A stretch of DNA of 64,000 nucleotides from Flaccisagitta enflata. Lineage: Eukaryota; Chaetognatha; Sagittoidea; Aphragmophora. This document shows positions 10,311 to 21,965 of this stretch, one piece after another. Under the pieces are notes generated by a model. It saw nothing but the letters and a program-made list of their open reading frames with translations, was not told the origin of the DNA and did no database searches. Both the position numbers and the translations under genes were made by a program. The DNA lies in assembly GCA_965153355.1 (NCBI GenBank), contig OZ231127.1, positions 38,192,001-38,256,000 on the forward strand. The letters are read 5' to 3'. How positions within the stretch are numbered: position 1 is the first letter of the stretch; every line of letters begins with the position of its first letter.

Positions 10311-11253
10311 CTGATAGGTCAGTATACCACTGGAGTACATCATGGCAAAACAAGAAGCATTTTTGAGCCATGTAGGCCATTTTGCGTCCTTGGGGGCCCT
10401 TTAGGGAGCCCCTAGGGGTCCTTAACCCCTGTTATCCATCTGCATATCTTCCACCACTCTAGATGGGAATGACTGATAGGTCGGTGTACTACTGGGGTAC
10501 AACAGGGCAGAACAAGAAGCATTTCTGAGCCAAGTTGGCCTTTTTGAGCCCCTGGGGGCCCCCTAGAGGGCCCATAAGGGTCTCAAACCCCCGTCATCCA
10601 TCTGCACATCTGCCACCACTCTAGATGGAACTGACAGATAGGTTGGTGCCCCTCTGGGGTAAAACAGGGCAGAACAAGAAGCACTTTTGAGCCATTTTGG
10701 CTATTTTGAGTCCCTGGGGGCCCATTAGAGGGCCCCTAGGGGTCTTTGACCCCCGTTATCCATCTGCACATCTCCCAGCACTCTGGATGGGAATGACTGA
10801 TAGGTCGGTATACCACTGGAGTACATCATGGCAGAACAAGAAGTATTATTGAGCCATTTTGGCCTTTTTGAGCCTTTGGGGGCCCCTTAGAGGGCCCCTA
10901 GGGGTTCTAAACCCCCTGTTATCCATATGTATGTTTCCCCTACACTATGTGGCTACAATGTTTAAGCCAGTGTACTACTTGAGTACAAAAGAGTGGAAAA
11001 AATAATCTTTTTTCTTAATTTTTGCCATTTTTGGACAAAAACTTTTTTTTTTTGTGGGAAAAAACTCAACTTTTCTCCAAAAGCGCTCTAACGATTTTTT
11101 GTTTTTTTGCGGAAATTAATCGGCACTAACCATGAGAGCAGCCTGGTCACCATCCCGGGCTTAGTCATTCACCTTGGGCCTGGCGTTAGCATCCAGATAC
11201 CGTGTCTCTGTCTCTGTCACTCTTTGTCTTTATCTGTCTGTTTGTCTCTATTT

Positions 11254-11258
<5 letters not shown>

Positions 11259-11291
<33 letters not shown>
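11259..11291. repeat. (TC)n microsatellite
   Basis: Short TC tract in the right arm of the foldback element. Confidence 0.9.
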
Positions 11292-11293
<2 letters not shown>

Positions 11294-11514
11294 CTTAGTT
11301 TCATTAACTTTTTTACTCTTTATGATTATATCCTTCCCTGACTTTTCTATTTGGATTAATCTTCTTATTCAATGTTTCAATATTTTCACTAATAAAATTG
11401 TTATATTGTATTGTATTGGGAAAATTACAATACCCAAAGTGAGTATTGGGTAAACCCAATACTTACAAGTATTGTTAACACAATACAATACCCAATACGA
11501 ATCGCCCGGCCTTG

Positions 11515-11522
11515 GTGCGGAG
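11515..11522. repeat. Target-site duplication GTGCGGAG, right copy
   Basis: Partner of 5919-5926. Confidence 0.75.
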
Positions 11523-11796
11523 GCACTAATTGCACTTCCACATGCCAACCTGACAGAGCATGGTCTGTTCGAGTGAAGATGGTTTATCATGGTAGTTGGT
11601 GATATGATAAGTGGAGACAGAGGAGAAATTAGCTTCATACTCCATACAACACTTCGAGCTTGTTAGACCCAAAGTAGGGTTCTGATTGAATTGATCTGTT
11701 TTCTTATTCTACCAGCACTAAAGAACTTACCTAGTTATATTGTGCTTCTCTTTTAAGTTTTATCTAATCACACTTCTCATCCATCTATCTTTTTAG

Positions 11797-11877
11797 CTTC
11801 GACCTAGGGATTCAGTCAATCCAACGGTAACTAAGAAGTATTATGAATTGATAAGGGAACAAAGTCGGGGGGAATGA
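11797..11877 (+). CDS. Candidate terminal exon, unrecognised gene
   Basis: A strong acceptor-like signal (pyrimidine run then CTTTTTAG ending at 11796) is followed by 26 open codons ending in TGA at 11875-11877. The peptide begins LRPRDSVNPTVTKKYY and ends REQSRGE. If real, the 5.6-kb foldback element lies in the preceding intron. The frame is short and no partner exon was found, so chance is a serious alternative. I do not recognise the product. Confidence 0.3.
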   Translation, partial: LRPRDSVNPTVTKKYYELIREQSRGE

Positions 11878-12477
11878 ACAAATTTCTGCCTACCCTCGCT
11901 GTGTCACGACTCATGATTTGATGTTTTACGTTTCAGGATGATAAAAAGAGTCTTTCCAAGCAGCACAATCATTTGATAAGACTTACCCTCACATAAATCC
12001 GAGGGAAGTAAATGGATGAAATAATGTACGTCCTGTGCTCACGGTATTTTCTGTGTCTTTACTGTCGGAAGTATATATGGCGTTATATTGTTTCAAGAAA
12101 AGGTGTATTGTGGGTCAGAAGATCAAAGGCAGGGGGGGGGGGGAGAATCAAAAGCGACTCAATTATACACACCCCTGAATAAAAGACTGCGCTTCTTGGT
12201 TACAATTCGATATGGCGCACTGTTGAGTGAAGAGGAGGGGGGGCGTGGAGTGAAGAGGGCGCCGCCTGCGGTCTTTTTCAATTTGCATCTCTTTTTGCCT
12301 TCGTTCATGTTCTCGTGATACGCACTCAAGAATCCATTTCTTTCTTTTTTTTTTTCGAAGAGGGGAATGTGGCCTTTTTTTGCCTGTCACCAGCCGCCCT
12401 TTTCCTGTTTTTGATGATGAAAGAGGTGACACTGAGACTCTCTCGCGCTCGCACTCTTGCGAACCGCCGGAAATGAA
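11878..12477. other. No gene recognised
   Basis: Mixed sequence with a G-run near 12132 and a purine/pyrimidine-rich stretch near 12340. The long minus-strand frame across 12163-12642 includes a transposon tail and is not credible. Confidence 0.4.
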
Positions 12478-12560
12478 ACAAGGCCGGATACATGGCCAAT
12501 AAGGAGTTGCTGTCGGGTGGGAAGGGGCAAAAATGCGGGTGGGCAGGTGCAGTGCGTGGG
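12478..12560 (-). repeat. Family A/B tail fragment
   Basis: AACAAGGCCGGATACATGGCC on the plus strand is the reverse complement of the usual terminal stem and CTTGTT; followed by GGGTGGGCAGG. Confidence 0.5.
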
Positions 12561-12737
12561 TGAGCGGGCTATATTGTGAGCCGTAGGGCTCCGGAATCTT
12601 TGTTTCTACAAACTTGCGTAACCCAAAATTTGGCGTTACCATCCTTCGGACCTATCTCCAAAGTCTACTTCCTACTTACGAACACGCCTGCTTATAACAT
12701 CTCTTAGCAGATGACTAATAGTAGCAAAAGCGTCAGA

Positions 12738-13300
12738 TGGTCAGCGGTACCCGTGCCCTGGCTGAGTAGGTTGTGCTTGAAGTTGAGGGGGGAGCAGGGC
12801 AGTGGCCCCGAAGGGGTCGATGACCTATGCTTTCACACATATGGGGAATTTTCTCCTTCTCCTCCTCCTCCTGGGATGGGGCCTTTTGGCTGGGATTTGG
12901 ACCTCAAGGCTGAGATTTTGGCCTCACAGCTGGGATCTGAGCCTCCAGGCTAGGATTATGGCTGTTAGGCTAGGATTTGTGCCTCGAGGCAAGGATTTGG
13001 GCCTCGAGGCTATGATTTGAGCCTCAAGATGGGAATTTGGGTCTCAAGACTGGAACTTGGGCCTTGAGACTGGAATTTGGGCCTTGAGACTGGAATTTGG
13101 GGCTCGAGACTGGGATTTGAGGGGGGACGGAGAAGAAGGAGAAGAAGGGGTCTTGAGACTGGAATCTGGGCCTCGAGACTGGGATTTGAGGGGGGGCACA
13201 GAGAAGAAGGAGGAGAAGGAGGAGGAGAAGGAGAAATTTCCCCATGTGTGTGAAAGCATAGGTCATCGACCCCTTCGGGGCCGCTGCCCAAAAAGGAGGA
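12738..13300 (-). repeat. Family E-like element with GGCCTCGAG array
   Basis: Left TGGTCAGCGGTACCC, then GGCCCCGAAGGGGTCGATGACC and a block from CCTATGCTTTCACAC, which recurs inverted at the right end before GGGGCCGCTGCCCAAAAAGG. Between them is an array of roughly 20-bp units such as GGGATTTGGGCCTCGAGGCT. The conserved outer block is the same as in other family E elements, while the inner hairpin sequence is different. Confidence 0.65.
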
Positions 13301-13900
13301 AGAGAGGAAAATGCGGCCACGGCTGTGAGATGCGGCCTTTCACTTGCTAGTTTTTGAATTAGATACGGAACTGATTTATTTCTAGCTCACGCGTAGAATT
13401 CCAAAAGCAGCGTCAATGTTGAGGGTCTTTTTTACCAATCAAAATCTCCAGATCCTAAGAGATGCGCAACGCTCATAATGCGCAGCGTGTTGTGTGTACC
13501 TAAAAAAGATTCAATTTGCATGCTCACGAAGGGATGGCAAAAAGTATTTCGACTGATGAGATCGTGAGAATTACATTTCATACACTTGTCCATAATTTTT
13601 CCAAATTTTCGTCAGGTTCTATTATGAGATGAATTGTTGCAAAAGCCACATATAAAGGTAGTGAAACAACCAAAAAAAAAAAACCAACAACCCGGACGCA
13701 TATTCTCCACGTAATCGGGACTTAGTAACAAATGCAAAATAAGAGTAAATTCGATTTCAATTGAATGAGTGAGGATGAGATCGACGAGTGAGATTCACGG
13801 GGTTCATCAAATTCTGATGCTGTTGAGCCACTTACATTATGGAAATGAGGTTTAAGTGGAAAGATGAAGAAGGAGAGTCAGGGGGATATAGTGTGAGAGG
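13301..13900. other. No gene recognised
   Basis: Unique-looking sequence without repeats or convincing frames. Confidence 0.4.
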
Positions 13901-13901
13901 G

Positions 13902-13902
<1 letters not shown>

Positions 13903-13993
<91 letters not shown>
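13903..13993. repeat. (GA)n then (GACA)n microsatellite
   Basis: About 30 GA units followed by about 7 GACA units. Confidence 0.95.
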
Positions 13994-13998
<5 letters not shown>

Positions 13999-13999
13999 G

Positions 14000-14450
14000 G
14001 AAAAATAAATAGAGACAGACAGACTGAGATAGAAAGCAGGAGGCAGACAGAAGGGGAATCAGTAAAACAATCACACAGTCAAACAATCGCACGATTGAAA
14101 TGAACAAACAGACGAAAAGATGGGCACAATACGGTCGACGGTTGCACCCACACAACGAAAAAAAAATGTCAAAACACGATTCATAAAAAGCAATTGACAT
14201 GACTTGACAGTTGACTTGAGGAAGAGGCAAGTTCAAAACCATAAATCCTGCAAACTCGCCTCCGAGGATACAGACGCCTTGGGCGTTGCTGCGTTGTCTG
14301 AGACTGGGCCATCCCGGGTCAAACCATTCATTTTCTATGATGGAGAGGACGCTTCTTGATTTACTGCGTTTTCGAAAGTCAACTGTCTGTCGGTCTGTCG
14401 TTCAGGTTGTACTCGCATTGTGAGATATGGGCTCTGTAAAAAAACTGTGC
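14000..14450. other. No gene assigned
   Basis: A plus-strand frame ending in TGA near 14364 reads EDTDALGVAALSETG, but the minus strand is equally open and no good splice site was found. Confidence 0.3.
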
Positions 14451-14454
14451 TCAT

Positions 14455-14517
14455 TTGTTTGTTTGATTGTTTGTTTGCTTGTTTGTTTGTTTGTTTGTTT
14501 GTTTGTTTGTTTGTTTG
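14455..14517. repeat. (GTTT)n microsatellite
   Basis: About 15 GTTT units with two early interruptions. Confidence 0.95.
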
Positions 14518-15257
14518 CGCGTTCATTTTTTCGTTTTATGATTGTTTGTTTTCTTTTTAATTCCGATGTTAACTTCGCCTCTGATAAAACGCTCACTTCA
14601 TCATGGCCTCGTCGATTCACTACTGAGCCCGTCTTGCATCGTCTGGCCTTACACAGAGGAAGAAATGGAAGTCTGCCGACTTGCGTTGAGATGAAAAATG
14701 GATCACGATGAAAGGTGGAAAGTGGGGACTCTGTACACTTTCACAGGACAACGAATTTTAAGCTTCGTGTTGCTATTCAATAGCAAGCGTGCTACGTAAA
14801 ACATGGATAGACAGATAGACAGATTGACGGATAGACATAAAAGGTGGTTGACTAGATGATAAAGACAGAACCGCAGAACCCAAACTAACCACCGTTTGTT
14901 TCCTTGTACCGACTGGTCGACCGAACGACCAGCATGATCTCTTGGTCTTTTGGTCTCTCATTAGTAAACGAGATGCGGGTAAGGAGCGTGCAGACTCAGT
15001 TCATTGTTGCAGTGGTTTTCCCCTTCGGCATGCTTTCCCAATCTACATATGGAGAGGCTTCTTTTTCTCCTCTTCCCCTTTACGTATCCGCCCCAAAACA
15101 TCCGAACTCAAGTTCCCACCTCCTCAAAGCCCCAATCCAAGCACAAATCTGCAGCCTGAAACAGCTCATCTCACCCCATCATTCGCACTTACGTCTTTTC
15201 TTAAAGCACAGATTATCAGTTTCTTTTTGCCCCACCAACTGCTCCCTCCTTTCTTTT
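14518..15257. other. No gene recognised
   Basis: Unique-looking sequence; several overlapping open frames on both strands, none supported. Confidence 0.4.
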
Positions 15258-15452
15258 TAGTTGCGGACACGCAACTCTATAAGAGGCTTTGTCCGTCCGT
15301 CGGTCGGTCGGTCGGTCGGTCGGTCGGTCGGTCCGTGGACACGAGTCGAAAAGTGAGGAAATGAGTGTTTTAGAACATTTTTAGTTGCGGACAGTTGCAT
15401 TTTGGCCCCTGCCTACCCGTCCGCAACTGATGGCCGTGTATCCGGCCTTGTT
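15258..15452 (+). repeat. Family A element with covarying GTTGCGG hairpin
   Basis: Head TAGTTGCGGACACGCAACTC, then CTATAAGAGG, a (CGGT)n run at 15297-15332, distal arm GTCCGCAACT and tail GGCCGTGTATCCGGCCTTGTT. A second partial head (TAGTTGCGGACAGTTGC) lies at 15380. Both complements carry the A that pairs with the changed T of the head arm. Confidence 0.7.
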
Positions 15453-15533
15453 CTCTGAGACAACGGGTAACGCTGACGTTTTTTTGAAAATTCCATGTAC
15501 CACCACCACCGCCTATAAAACTTAAAAAAAACA

Positions 15534-15673
15534 AACAAGGCCGGATACACGGCAATCCCATCGCGGACGGTTGGGCAGGAGCAGTAATGCGAAAAACGCT
15601 CGGAATTCAAAAATGTGACGGACGGACGGACGGACCGACAAGGCAAGGTGTAGAGTCGCGTGTCCGAGACTAA
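15534..15673 (-). repeat. Family A element
   Basis: Plus strand reads AACAAGGCCGGATACACGG to GAGTCGCGTGTCCGAGACT; internal ACGGACGGACGG run. About 140 bp. Confidence 0.65.
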
Positions 15674-16049
15674 AAAAAGAGAAAAATAGAGAAGATCCAT
15701 TCATCCGAAAATTGACACATTGCAATTTCCTTAAGGATCCAAAGGGAAAAAAAATGTAACAGAAACTGGATTAAAACTCCAAGGACAAAACATGAGAGGC
15801 AAGATGAACATTCCAAAGTCACGCGCCTTGTTTTGATACAAAAATATGCGCTGAGATAAATGAAAAAGCGTTGAATTGGCCAGTCTTGCGTGGCCACAAA
15901 AAAGACAAAACAAGAGGATGAATTGGAATGGAGAGAGGGGCATAAAAGCCCACTATATACTGACGGTGTGAAAAAACCACGGATGCCGTGAGAGGCCATG
16001 TCATTTCACAGATTATAAACAACATTTTGTCTGTTTGTTTGTCTGCTTG

Positions 16050-16052
<3 letters not shown>
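15674..16052. other. No gene recognised
   Basis: AT-rich; overlapping minus-strand frames without support. Confidence 0.4.

Positions 16053-16139
<87 letters not shown>
16053..16139. repeat. (CT)n microsatellite
   Basis: About 43 CT units. Confidence 0.95.
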
Positions 16140-16142
<3 letters not shown>

Positions 16143-16155
16143 GTCGTGCACTCTA

Positions 16156-16760
16156 CTATCTAGAGCAAAAGTATGGCAACACCATAAGACTTTATTTATG
16201 TATTTAATAAATAATGCATAATATGATTGCGAAATATGTTCAATACACAGCGTTTTTTCCCTGGGCATCAATGACCGCCTTCATAGGCCTCAGCATGTAT
16301 TTGAAAAGAGATTTTAGGTAAGTTGGCAAGATCTTCCTCTAGACCTTAAGAGTGATTCTTTTAAGCCTTGCCATGCAACCAAAGTCACATGTCCCTTGCT
16401 TAGTAGCTGCTTTGTTTGAGACCAAAGCAGGGTTTGAGATTTGGGCTGTCCCCAGCCAACCACAAAAAAGTTTGACACTGTGTTTTGTGTGCCATTGCTT
16501 CTTTGTGACAGGGCAATGTATCAAAGAGCCATCATTCAATATTTTACTACTTTTTTTTTTTTTTTTTGCTATTTTTATTTGGAGTAGCAATCTTGTTTTA
16601 TCTTTCATTTCTAAACGCTTTGACTTTGATGAATGTAATTTGCGTCATTGGATCAGAAATTTGATCTAGTTTCAGAATGTCACTGATTTTTATATGATTT
16701 TTTTATTCTAAGCAGAGATATTTATCAAAACATCTGTTGCCATACTTTTTCTCTAGATAG
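16156..16760 (-). mobile_element. Tc1/mariner-like element, internally deleted
   Basis: Terminal inverted repeats of at least 26 bp share CTATCTAGAG, AAAAGTATGGCAACA, flanked by TA on both sides (16154-16155 and 16761-16762). TA duplication and this repeat type are typical of Tc1/mariner transposons. Only the last part of a transposase remains. The tip CTATCTA is shared with the element at 20454-21041. Confidence 0.7.
16240..16338 (-). pseudogene. Tc1-like transposase, C-terminal remnant
   Basis: Minus-strand translation gives about 32 residues ending in MLRPMKAVIDAQGKNAVY and a stop. Tc1-family transposases characteristically end with an AVIDA(K/R)GG motif close to the stop, so the match and the context between TA-flanked inverted repeats agree. 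The catalytic DDE core is absent and the frame is closed upstream by a stop. Confidence 0.6.
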
Positions 16761-16762
16761 TA

Positions 16763-17835
16763 TCTATATAAGAGAATTTCTGCGCCCATCTGTCCGTTTG
16801 TCGGCCCCTGCGTCCGTCTGTCTGTTCGTGGGATCGTAACGCAGACGTCGAAGTTTACAAGGCGCACTTGCCCCCTTGCTCCTCAGAATCGCGACGAGAT
16901 TGTAACCCAGAGTAACTTGTTTTAGTTTCTTCTCTCTTTTCTCTTTGTGTTCTTCTAGCGTCCTCTTTTCCTCTCATTTTCTCATTTTCTCTGCCTGCCG
17001 TTATCTCCCATCCTAACTCTCGGCCTCTCATGGGTCCTCCACGTCCTGATTTGCTTTTTTCCAAACCTCGTTTGGAACCAAATTTCGCGGCTCTGGTTCA
17101 GGCTCTGTCTCTCCCCGCGCGCGTGGCGCTGCCACCATGAACGCGTGTGAATGCACGTAGAAACCAAACAGCCCCACGCGCACGCACAAACAAAACGTGA
17201 TATATATTCGAATAACGCGCGGCCGTCTGTGTGTGTTTTTTATATTACTCTTTCTTGGTTTTTTTCCCTCCACTGTCGCTCAGTCTTTTGTTGTTCTTTA
17301 TTTTCTGTTGTTCTTTATTCTCGATGTGGTCGCCGCGATATTTTTCTCTTTTCTTATAAATCGTTATGGTTTAATTGCATGCAGCTACAGTCTTGCTTTC
17401 TCCAACATGATATTGCTAGAAATTGTTGCACAATTCAAGAATTACAATCGAAGCCTGTTGCAGCAGCAGTTACTTACAAATAAACAAGGCCAGATATACT
17501 GTTACCCATGTCTGGTGGACATGAGCTGTACGTTGAGTCAGAATATGTTGCTTTTATCTTACCAGCATGATCAATAGCTCATTTTATAGATCTCCGCGAA
17601 TTGATTTAAAAGTTCAAATCTCATTGCAGTGAGAATCCTAAACCCTTAGGCGCAGAGCATGCAAAAAATGAAGGAAACCATTTTTGACCTTTTTCAAAAA
17701 ATTTTTCTCCAATTACATTCTGTGTCATTCTGATTTTTTAACCAGATCATTGGAGATTGTGGGAGATACGTTTAGACGAGTGATGATGCGGGCAAGCATA
17801 TTGGGGAAAAAACTAGAGCTGTTCAAGTGAATAGA
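16763..17835. other. No gene recognised
   Basis: Contains TCTGTCCGTTTGTC near 16788 that may be a diverged HINE-like head. Otherwise unique-looking; overlapping frames at 17151-17577 are not supported by splice or start signals. Confidence 0.4.
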
Positions 17836-18016
17836 AACAAGGCTGGATACACGGCTACCGAAGTCACGTGCGGGTGGGCAGGGGCCATATTTCAGGTCAC
17901 CAGACCATTTGGACAGGAGCCGTAAGGTCAAAGAAATAAAATCATAAAAAAAAGTAAAGTGTGACCAACCAACCGACGGACAAAGCGGGTTGTAGAGTCT
18001 TGTGCACGCAACTAAA
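17836..18016 (-). repeat. Family A element
   Basis: AACAAGGCTGGATACACGGC at the left, GTCACGTGCGGGTGGGCAGG, AAGTAAAGTGTGACC, and a head arm GTTGCGTGCACAAGACT on the minus strand. Confidence 0.65.
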
Positions 18017-18310
18017 AACAAATAAGGATGTTTCATTCTCCATTATGGGCAGCTGCCATAGGAGCACATCTCTATTTTTTTTTTTTTTGAATGTGAATAT
18101 TTCAAACAGAGGATATTGCTCAAAATCAATAGCATGTTGACTTGTTCTGTAAGGATTTTGCTTCTTTGGCAGTCATAGATGAATATGCTCCCTAGCCACG
18201 GCTAAACCAGCAGTATTCTTAATTCTTAAAGAAAATACTACACTTTTCATACTTCATTCATCTTCTTATTATGCTTGCCCCCATTATCACAAGTCGCAAA
18301 AACATTTCAT

Positions 18311-19066
18311 GGTCAGCGGAACCCAATGCCCCTAAGTTTGTGTATGTAGGAACAAGATGAGAGGGGCAGCGGCCCCAGATGACTTGACCTTGGTGCCAAG
18401 GGACCTGATTTGAGGTCTGCGATGCCTCATTTGAGGTCTTGGATGCCTCATTTGAGGCCAGAGAGGAGTGAATTGGGCCTGGAGGTGATGGACAAATGTG
18501 GGATTTGAGAAACTGGTTTTAGGGTCTGAGAGGAGTGATTTGGGGTCTGGAAGGCTTGATTATGGGTCTGAAAGGCCTGATTTTGGGTCTGAGAGGTCTA
18601 ATTTGGGGTCAGAGAGGTCTAATTTGGAGTCGGAAGGCCTGATTTGGGGTTTGAGAGGCTTAATTTTGGGTATGAGTGGCGTGATTTGGGATCTGAGTAG
18701 CCTGATCTGTGGTCTGAGTGGCCTGATCTGTGGTCTGAGTGGCCTGATCTGTGGTCTGAGTAGCCTGATCTGTGGTCTGAGTGGCCTGATTTGGGGTCTG
18801 AGTGGCCTGATTTGGGGTCTGAGAAGCCTTGTTTGGGGTCTGAGAGGTCTAGTTTTGGGTCTGAGTGGCCTCATTTGGGGTCTAAAATACCTGAGAGGTC
18901 TAATTTGGGGTCTGAAAGAGCTTCATTTGCGGTCTGAGAGGCCTGTTTTGAGGCTTCTGGGGGGATGGACAGACAGATGGACTGAAGGAAACTGGAGAAA
19001 TTTGTCCTGTGTGGAATCACAGGTCATTGGCCCCTCTGGGGCCGCTGCTCAAAAGAAACCTACATC
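18311..19066 (-). repeat. Family E element with long 21-bp array
   Basis: Left TGGTCAGCGGAACCC and GGCAGCGGCCCC; about 25 units of TGGGGTCTGAGAGGCCTGATT (18400-18950); right end GGGGCCGCTGCTCAAAAG. The 190-codon frame GLSGLIWGLSGLI across it is an array artefact. Confidence 0.65.
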
Positions 19067-19099
19067 ATAATTCATGACTGAGATAATTGAAAAGCTGAG

Positions 19100-20452
19100 A
19101 TGGAACATGGATTGAAGGGTGGCTTCTGGGACCTTTTTCAAGCCTCGTCAACCTAATCCAGACCTCAGTGTCTGCATCCTGGCCTCAGCGACTTCATGAC
19201 AGCCCCAGCAACCTCATCCTGGCCACAGCAACTTTTTTCGGGCTTCAGCAGGCCAATCATGGCCCCAGCAATCTTATCCCAGCCTCAATAACCTAATGTC
19301 AGCCTCAGTGACCTTATTCTGGCCTCAACAACTTAATCTTGCAATCAACTCGGTAACCCAATACCAGCCTCTGCAACCTCAGCAACTTAATGCCAGCATC
19401 TAATCCTGGCCTTATTGACCTAAACCTGGTCTCAGTCTCAGGGGGTGTTTCTAGTAAAGATGAAAAACGCGTTTGTTCCTGCAAAACGCGTTTACAGCGT
19501 GAACACATATGAATTTTACTGTCCCACAAGGGAGTGAGCAAAGTGAGTAAGCAAGCCCGTGAATGGAGCGAGCGAGCGGAGCGAGCGTAGCAAAGTGGAG
19601 CGAGTGAGCGGAGTGAGTGGTGCGAACAGATGAACATAGCGAGCGACCAAGTGGCTAATTAAAAATGCGGTTGTCACGAGTAGAAACACTAAGTAATATT
19701 CTTGCCTCAACAACCTAATCCTAGCCTCAGCAATCTCATCCTAGCCTCTAGTCACTTCATCCTGGCTTCAAGGACCTAATCCCAGCATCAGCAACAATAT
19801 CCTAGCCTCAATGTGCTATTTTTGGCCTCAATGGCCTCATGCTGGCCTAAGAAAACTCATTCCAGCTATCTCCTGCCGGCGTCAGTGACAATATGCCCAC
19901 TACAGCAGCCTCATGCAAGCCACAGCCACCTAATCCCAGCCTAGGCACCTAATCTGGGACTTAGCAACTTAATCTGGGCCTCACCAACCTATTCTGGGCC
20001 TCAGCAGTCTAATTGGGGCCTCAGCGACTTAATCTAAGCCTATGCGCTCTAATGATGGCCTCAGCGACCTAATACTGGCCTAAGAGACCATATCCTGGCC
20101 TCAGCAATATAACACCAACATCAACGACCTAATACCAGCATCAGCAAACTAATGATGGCCTTAGCAACCTTATAGCCTCAGCGACTTAGCAACCTAGTAC
20201 CAGCCTTTGCGACCTAATTTCAGTTTCAGCCACCTAATCATATTCTCAGTAATCTAATGCCAGCCTCAGAAACCTAATCCCAATCTGAGCAACTTAATGC
20301 CAGTTTCAACAACCAAATCCTGCCTTCAGCGGGTGATCTTATCTTGACCTCACTGACCTTATCCCAGCCTCACTGACCTAATCCCGGCCTAAGCGACCTA
20401 ATCCCAGCCTCAGAGACCATATCCTGGTAGCAACCTGATCCCTGCCTTACAT
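19100..20452. repeat. Degenerate 21-bp array CCTCAGCAACCTAATCC
   Basis: Dozens of imperfect units of about 20-21 bp, interrupted by two inserted elements (19445-19692 and 20454-21041); a few units resume at 21045-21080. Period matches the family E arrays but the unit sequence differs. Confidence 0.75.
19445..19692. mobile_element. Short inverted-repeat element inside the array
   Basis: GGTGTTTCTAGTAAAGATG at the left and the reverse complement of the right end GTGTTTCTACTCGTGAC share GTGTTTCTA. Contains AAACGCGTTT twice and a GAGCGAGCGGAGCGAGC array at 19565-19645. Boundaries tentative. Confidence 0.4.
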
Positions 20453-20453
20453 A

Positions 20454-21041
20454 CTATCTAAAAAATAGAAATGTTCCCGCACGTTTTGATGCATAGATCC
20501 TTAACAAGTTTAATAATCTTAAAAAAATTGGTGACCAAATTGAAGCCCTTCAAATCTCCAAGCGATCTGTGCAAACCGCATGTCTCTATCTCTTATTCCA
20601 CTTTGAATGAAATTGTTCCTTTTGAAAGTTTCTTAAAACATGTGCCGCGGATTATCAGTTAAGAATTAAAAGCAAGAAAAACATACTTCTGGTTGGCCAA
20701 TCATGATGAAATTTTTACTGTAGTAACTAGGACATAGGTTTGGAAACTCTTCATTTCAAATTTTGGCACATTAGGCCGACTAGACATATGCTTCTCATAT
20801 TTTTCTTTATGTGTGTGTGTTTATCGCCTAAATTTGGCGCATCTGTGTGGAGGCCTGACATGTCATCACTTCAAAGTGCTTCAACAAGCTTTACAAATCG
20901 CTTCCCTCACAAATGGCGGCCATAATTTAGCTAGAAGGAGCTCACACCAATAATTAATAGATATGTGATTGACTGGTATTTGTTAACGAGTCAATGAATT
21001 GATCGAATTCAGAGGTGGGAACATTTCTATTTTTTAGATAG
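20454..21041. mobile_element. Inverted-repeat element with TA duplication
   Basis: Ends CTATCTAAAAAATAGAAATG inverted at the right end, flanked by TA (20452-20453, 21042-21043), inserted in the 21-bp array. The interior segment near 20517-20585 is related to 54650-54720 (GGTGACCAAATTGAAGCCC versus GGTGACTAAAATGAAGCCC), so at least two members exist. No transposase. Confidence 0.65.
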
Positions 21042-21043
21042 TA

Positions 21044-21532
<489 letters not shown>

Positions 21533-21965
21533 AGTTGGAATATCCCGACCACATTTTGCACGTCCGCGCCTCCCAGGCGACCTCTCTGGCTGCCGTCGCG
21601 TATATGAAGAGAGAGACAGAGACGGAGAAACGGAGGCACAAAAATCTGACACCTTTTATTTCCCAAGAGAAAGCCTGAACCTGATTTGATCGACTTCCCA
21701 CTATCCTCTTACGCTCATTTAGCACTTTCAACGCGACCCGGGCTGACATGGGCGATGGAGAGACACACACACGCTCCTGGCTACATGACTATACGACCTC
21801 TCTCCCAACTCTCATCAATACTGCACCCAAACCGAATTTATTACAATAAACAACCAATATTGATTTGTCAATAATGAGGCGGGACAAGATGCATCACATC
21901 TGAGAGAGCCTTGTGAACCATACTTGATTATTGACAGATTAAATGTATAACGCGTGTCAGTTATT

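Larger units (their letters stand above)
9000..10950. repeat. Right array of GGGGCCCTC units, inverted
   Basis: Reverse-complement copies of the unit described at 6640-8165 (CATCATGGCAGAACAAGAAGC, TTATCCATCTGCACATCTCCC). Split by the hAT element at 9575-10310. Confidence 0.75.
5927..11514. mobile_element. 5.6-kb composite foldback transposon, hAT-type footprint
   Basis: Ends: CAAGCCCGGGCGATTTT (left) and the reverse complement of the right end, CAAGGCCGGGCGATTCG. Both abut an identical 8-bp duplication. The arms then continue as inverted copies: AACAATACAATAC blocks (about 5955-6060 and 11400-11500), and a terminal block with CACGGTACCTGGATGG (6393) matched by CCATCCCGGG and CATCCAGATACCGTG (to 11204). 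Further inward come about 160-bp repeat units containing AGGGGCCCTC, direct on the left (6640-8165) and inverted on the right (9000-10950). An 8-bp duplication and a YARNG-like tip (CAAGG) are typical of hAT elements by established knowledge. No transposase is visible, so it is non-autonomous. Several elements are nested inside. Confidence 0.7.

Noticed and set aside
12163-12642. 159-codon minus-strand frame
   Set aside because: It runs through a family A/B tail (AACAAGGCCGG) and low-complexity Lys/Arg sequence.
16154-16762. Tc1-like insertion into the centre of a palindrome ACTATCTAGATAGT
   Set aside because: The palindromic flanks equal the inverted tips (CTATCTA) also seen at 20454-21041, so they belong to the element, and the TA duplication lies outside them.
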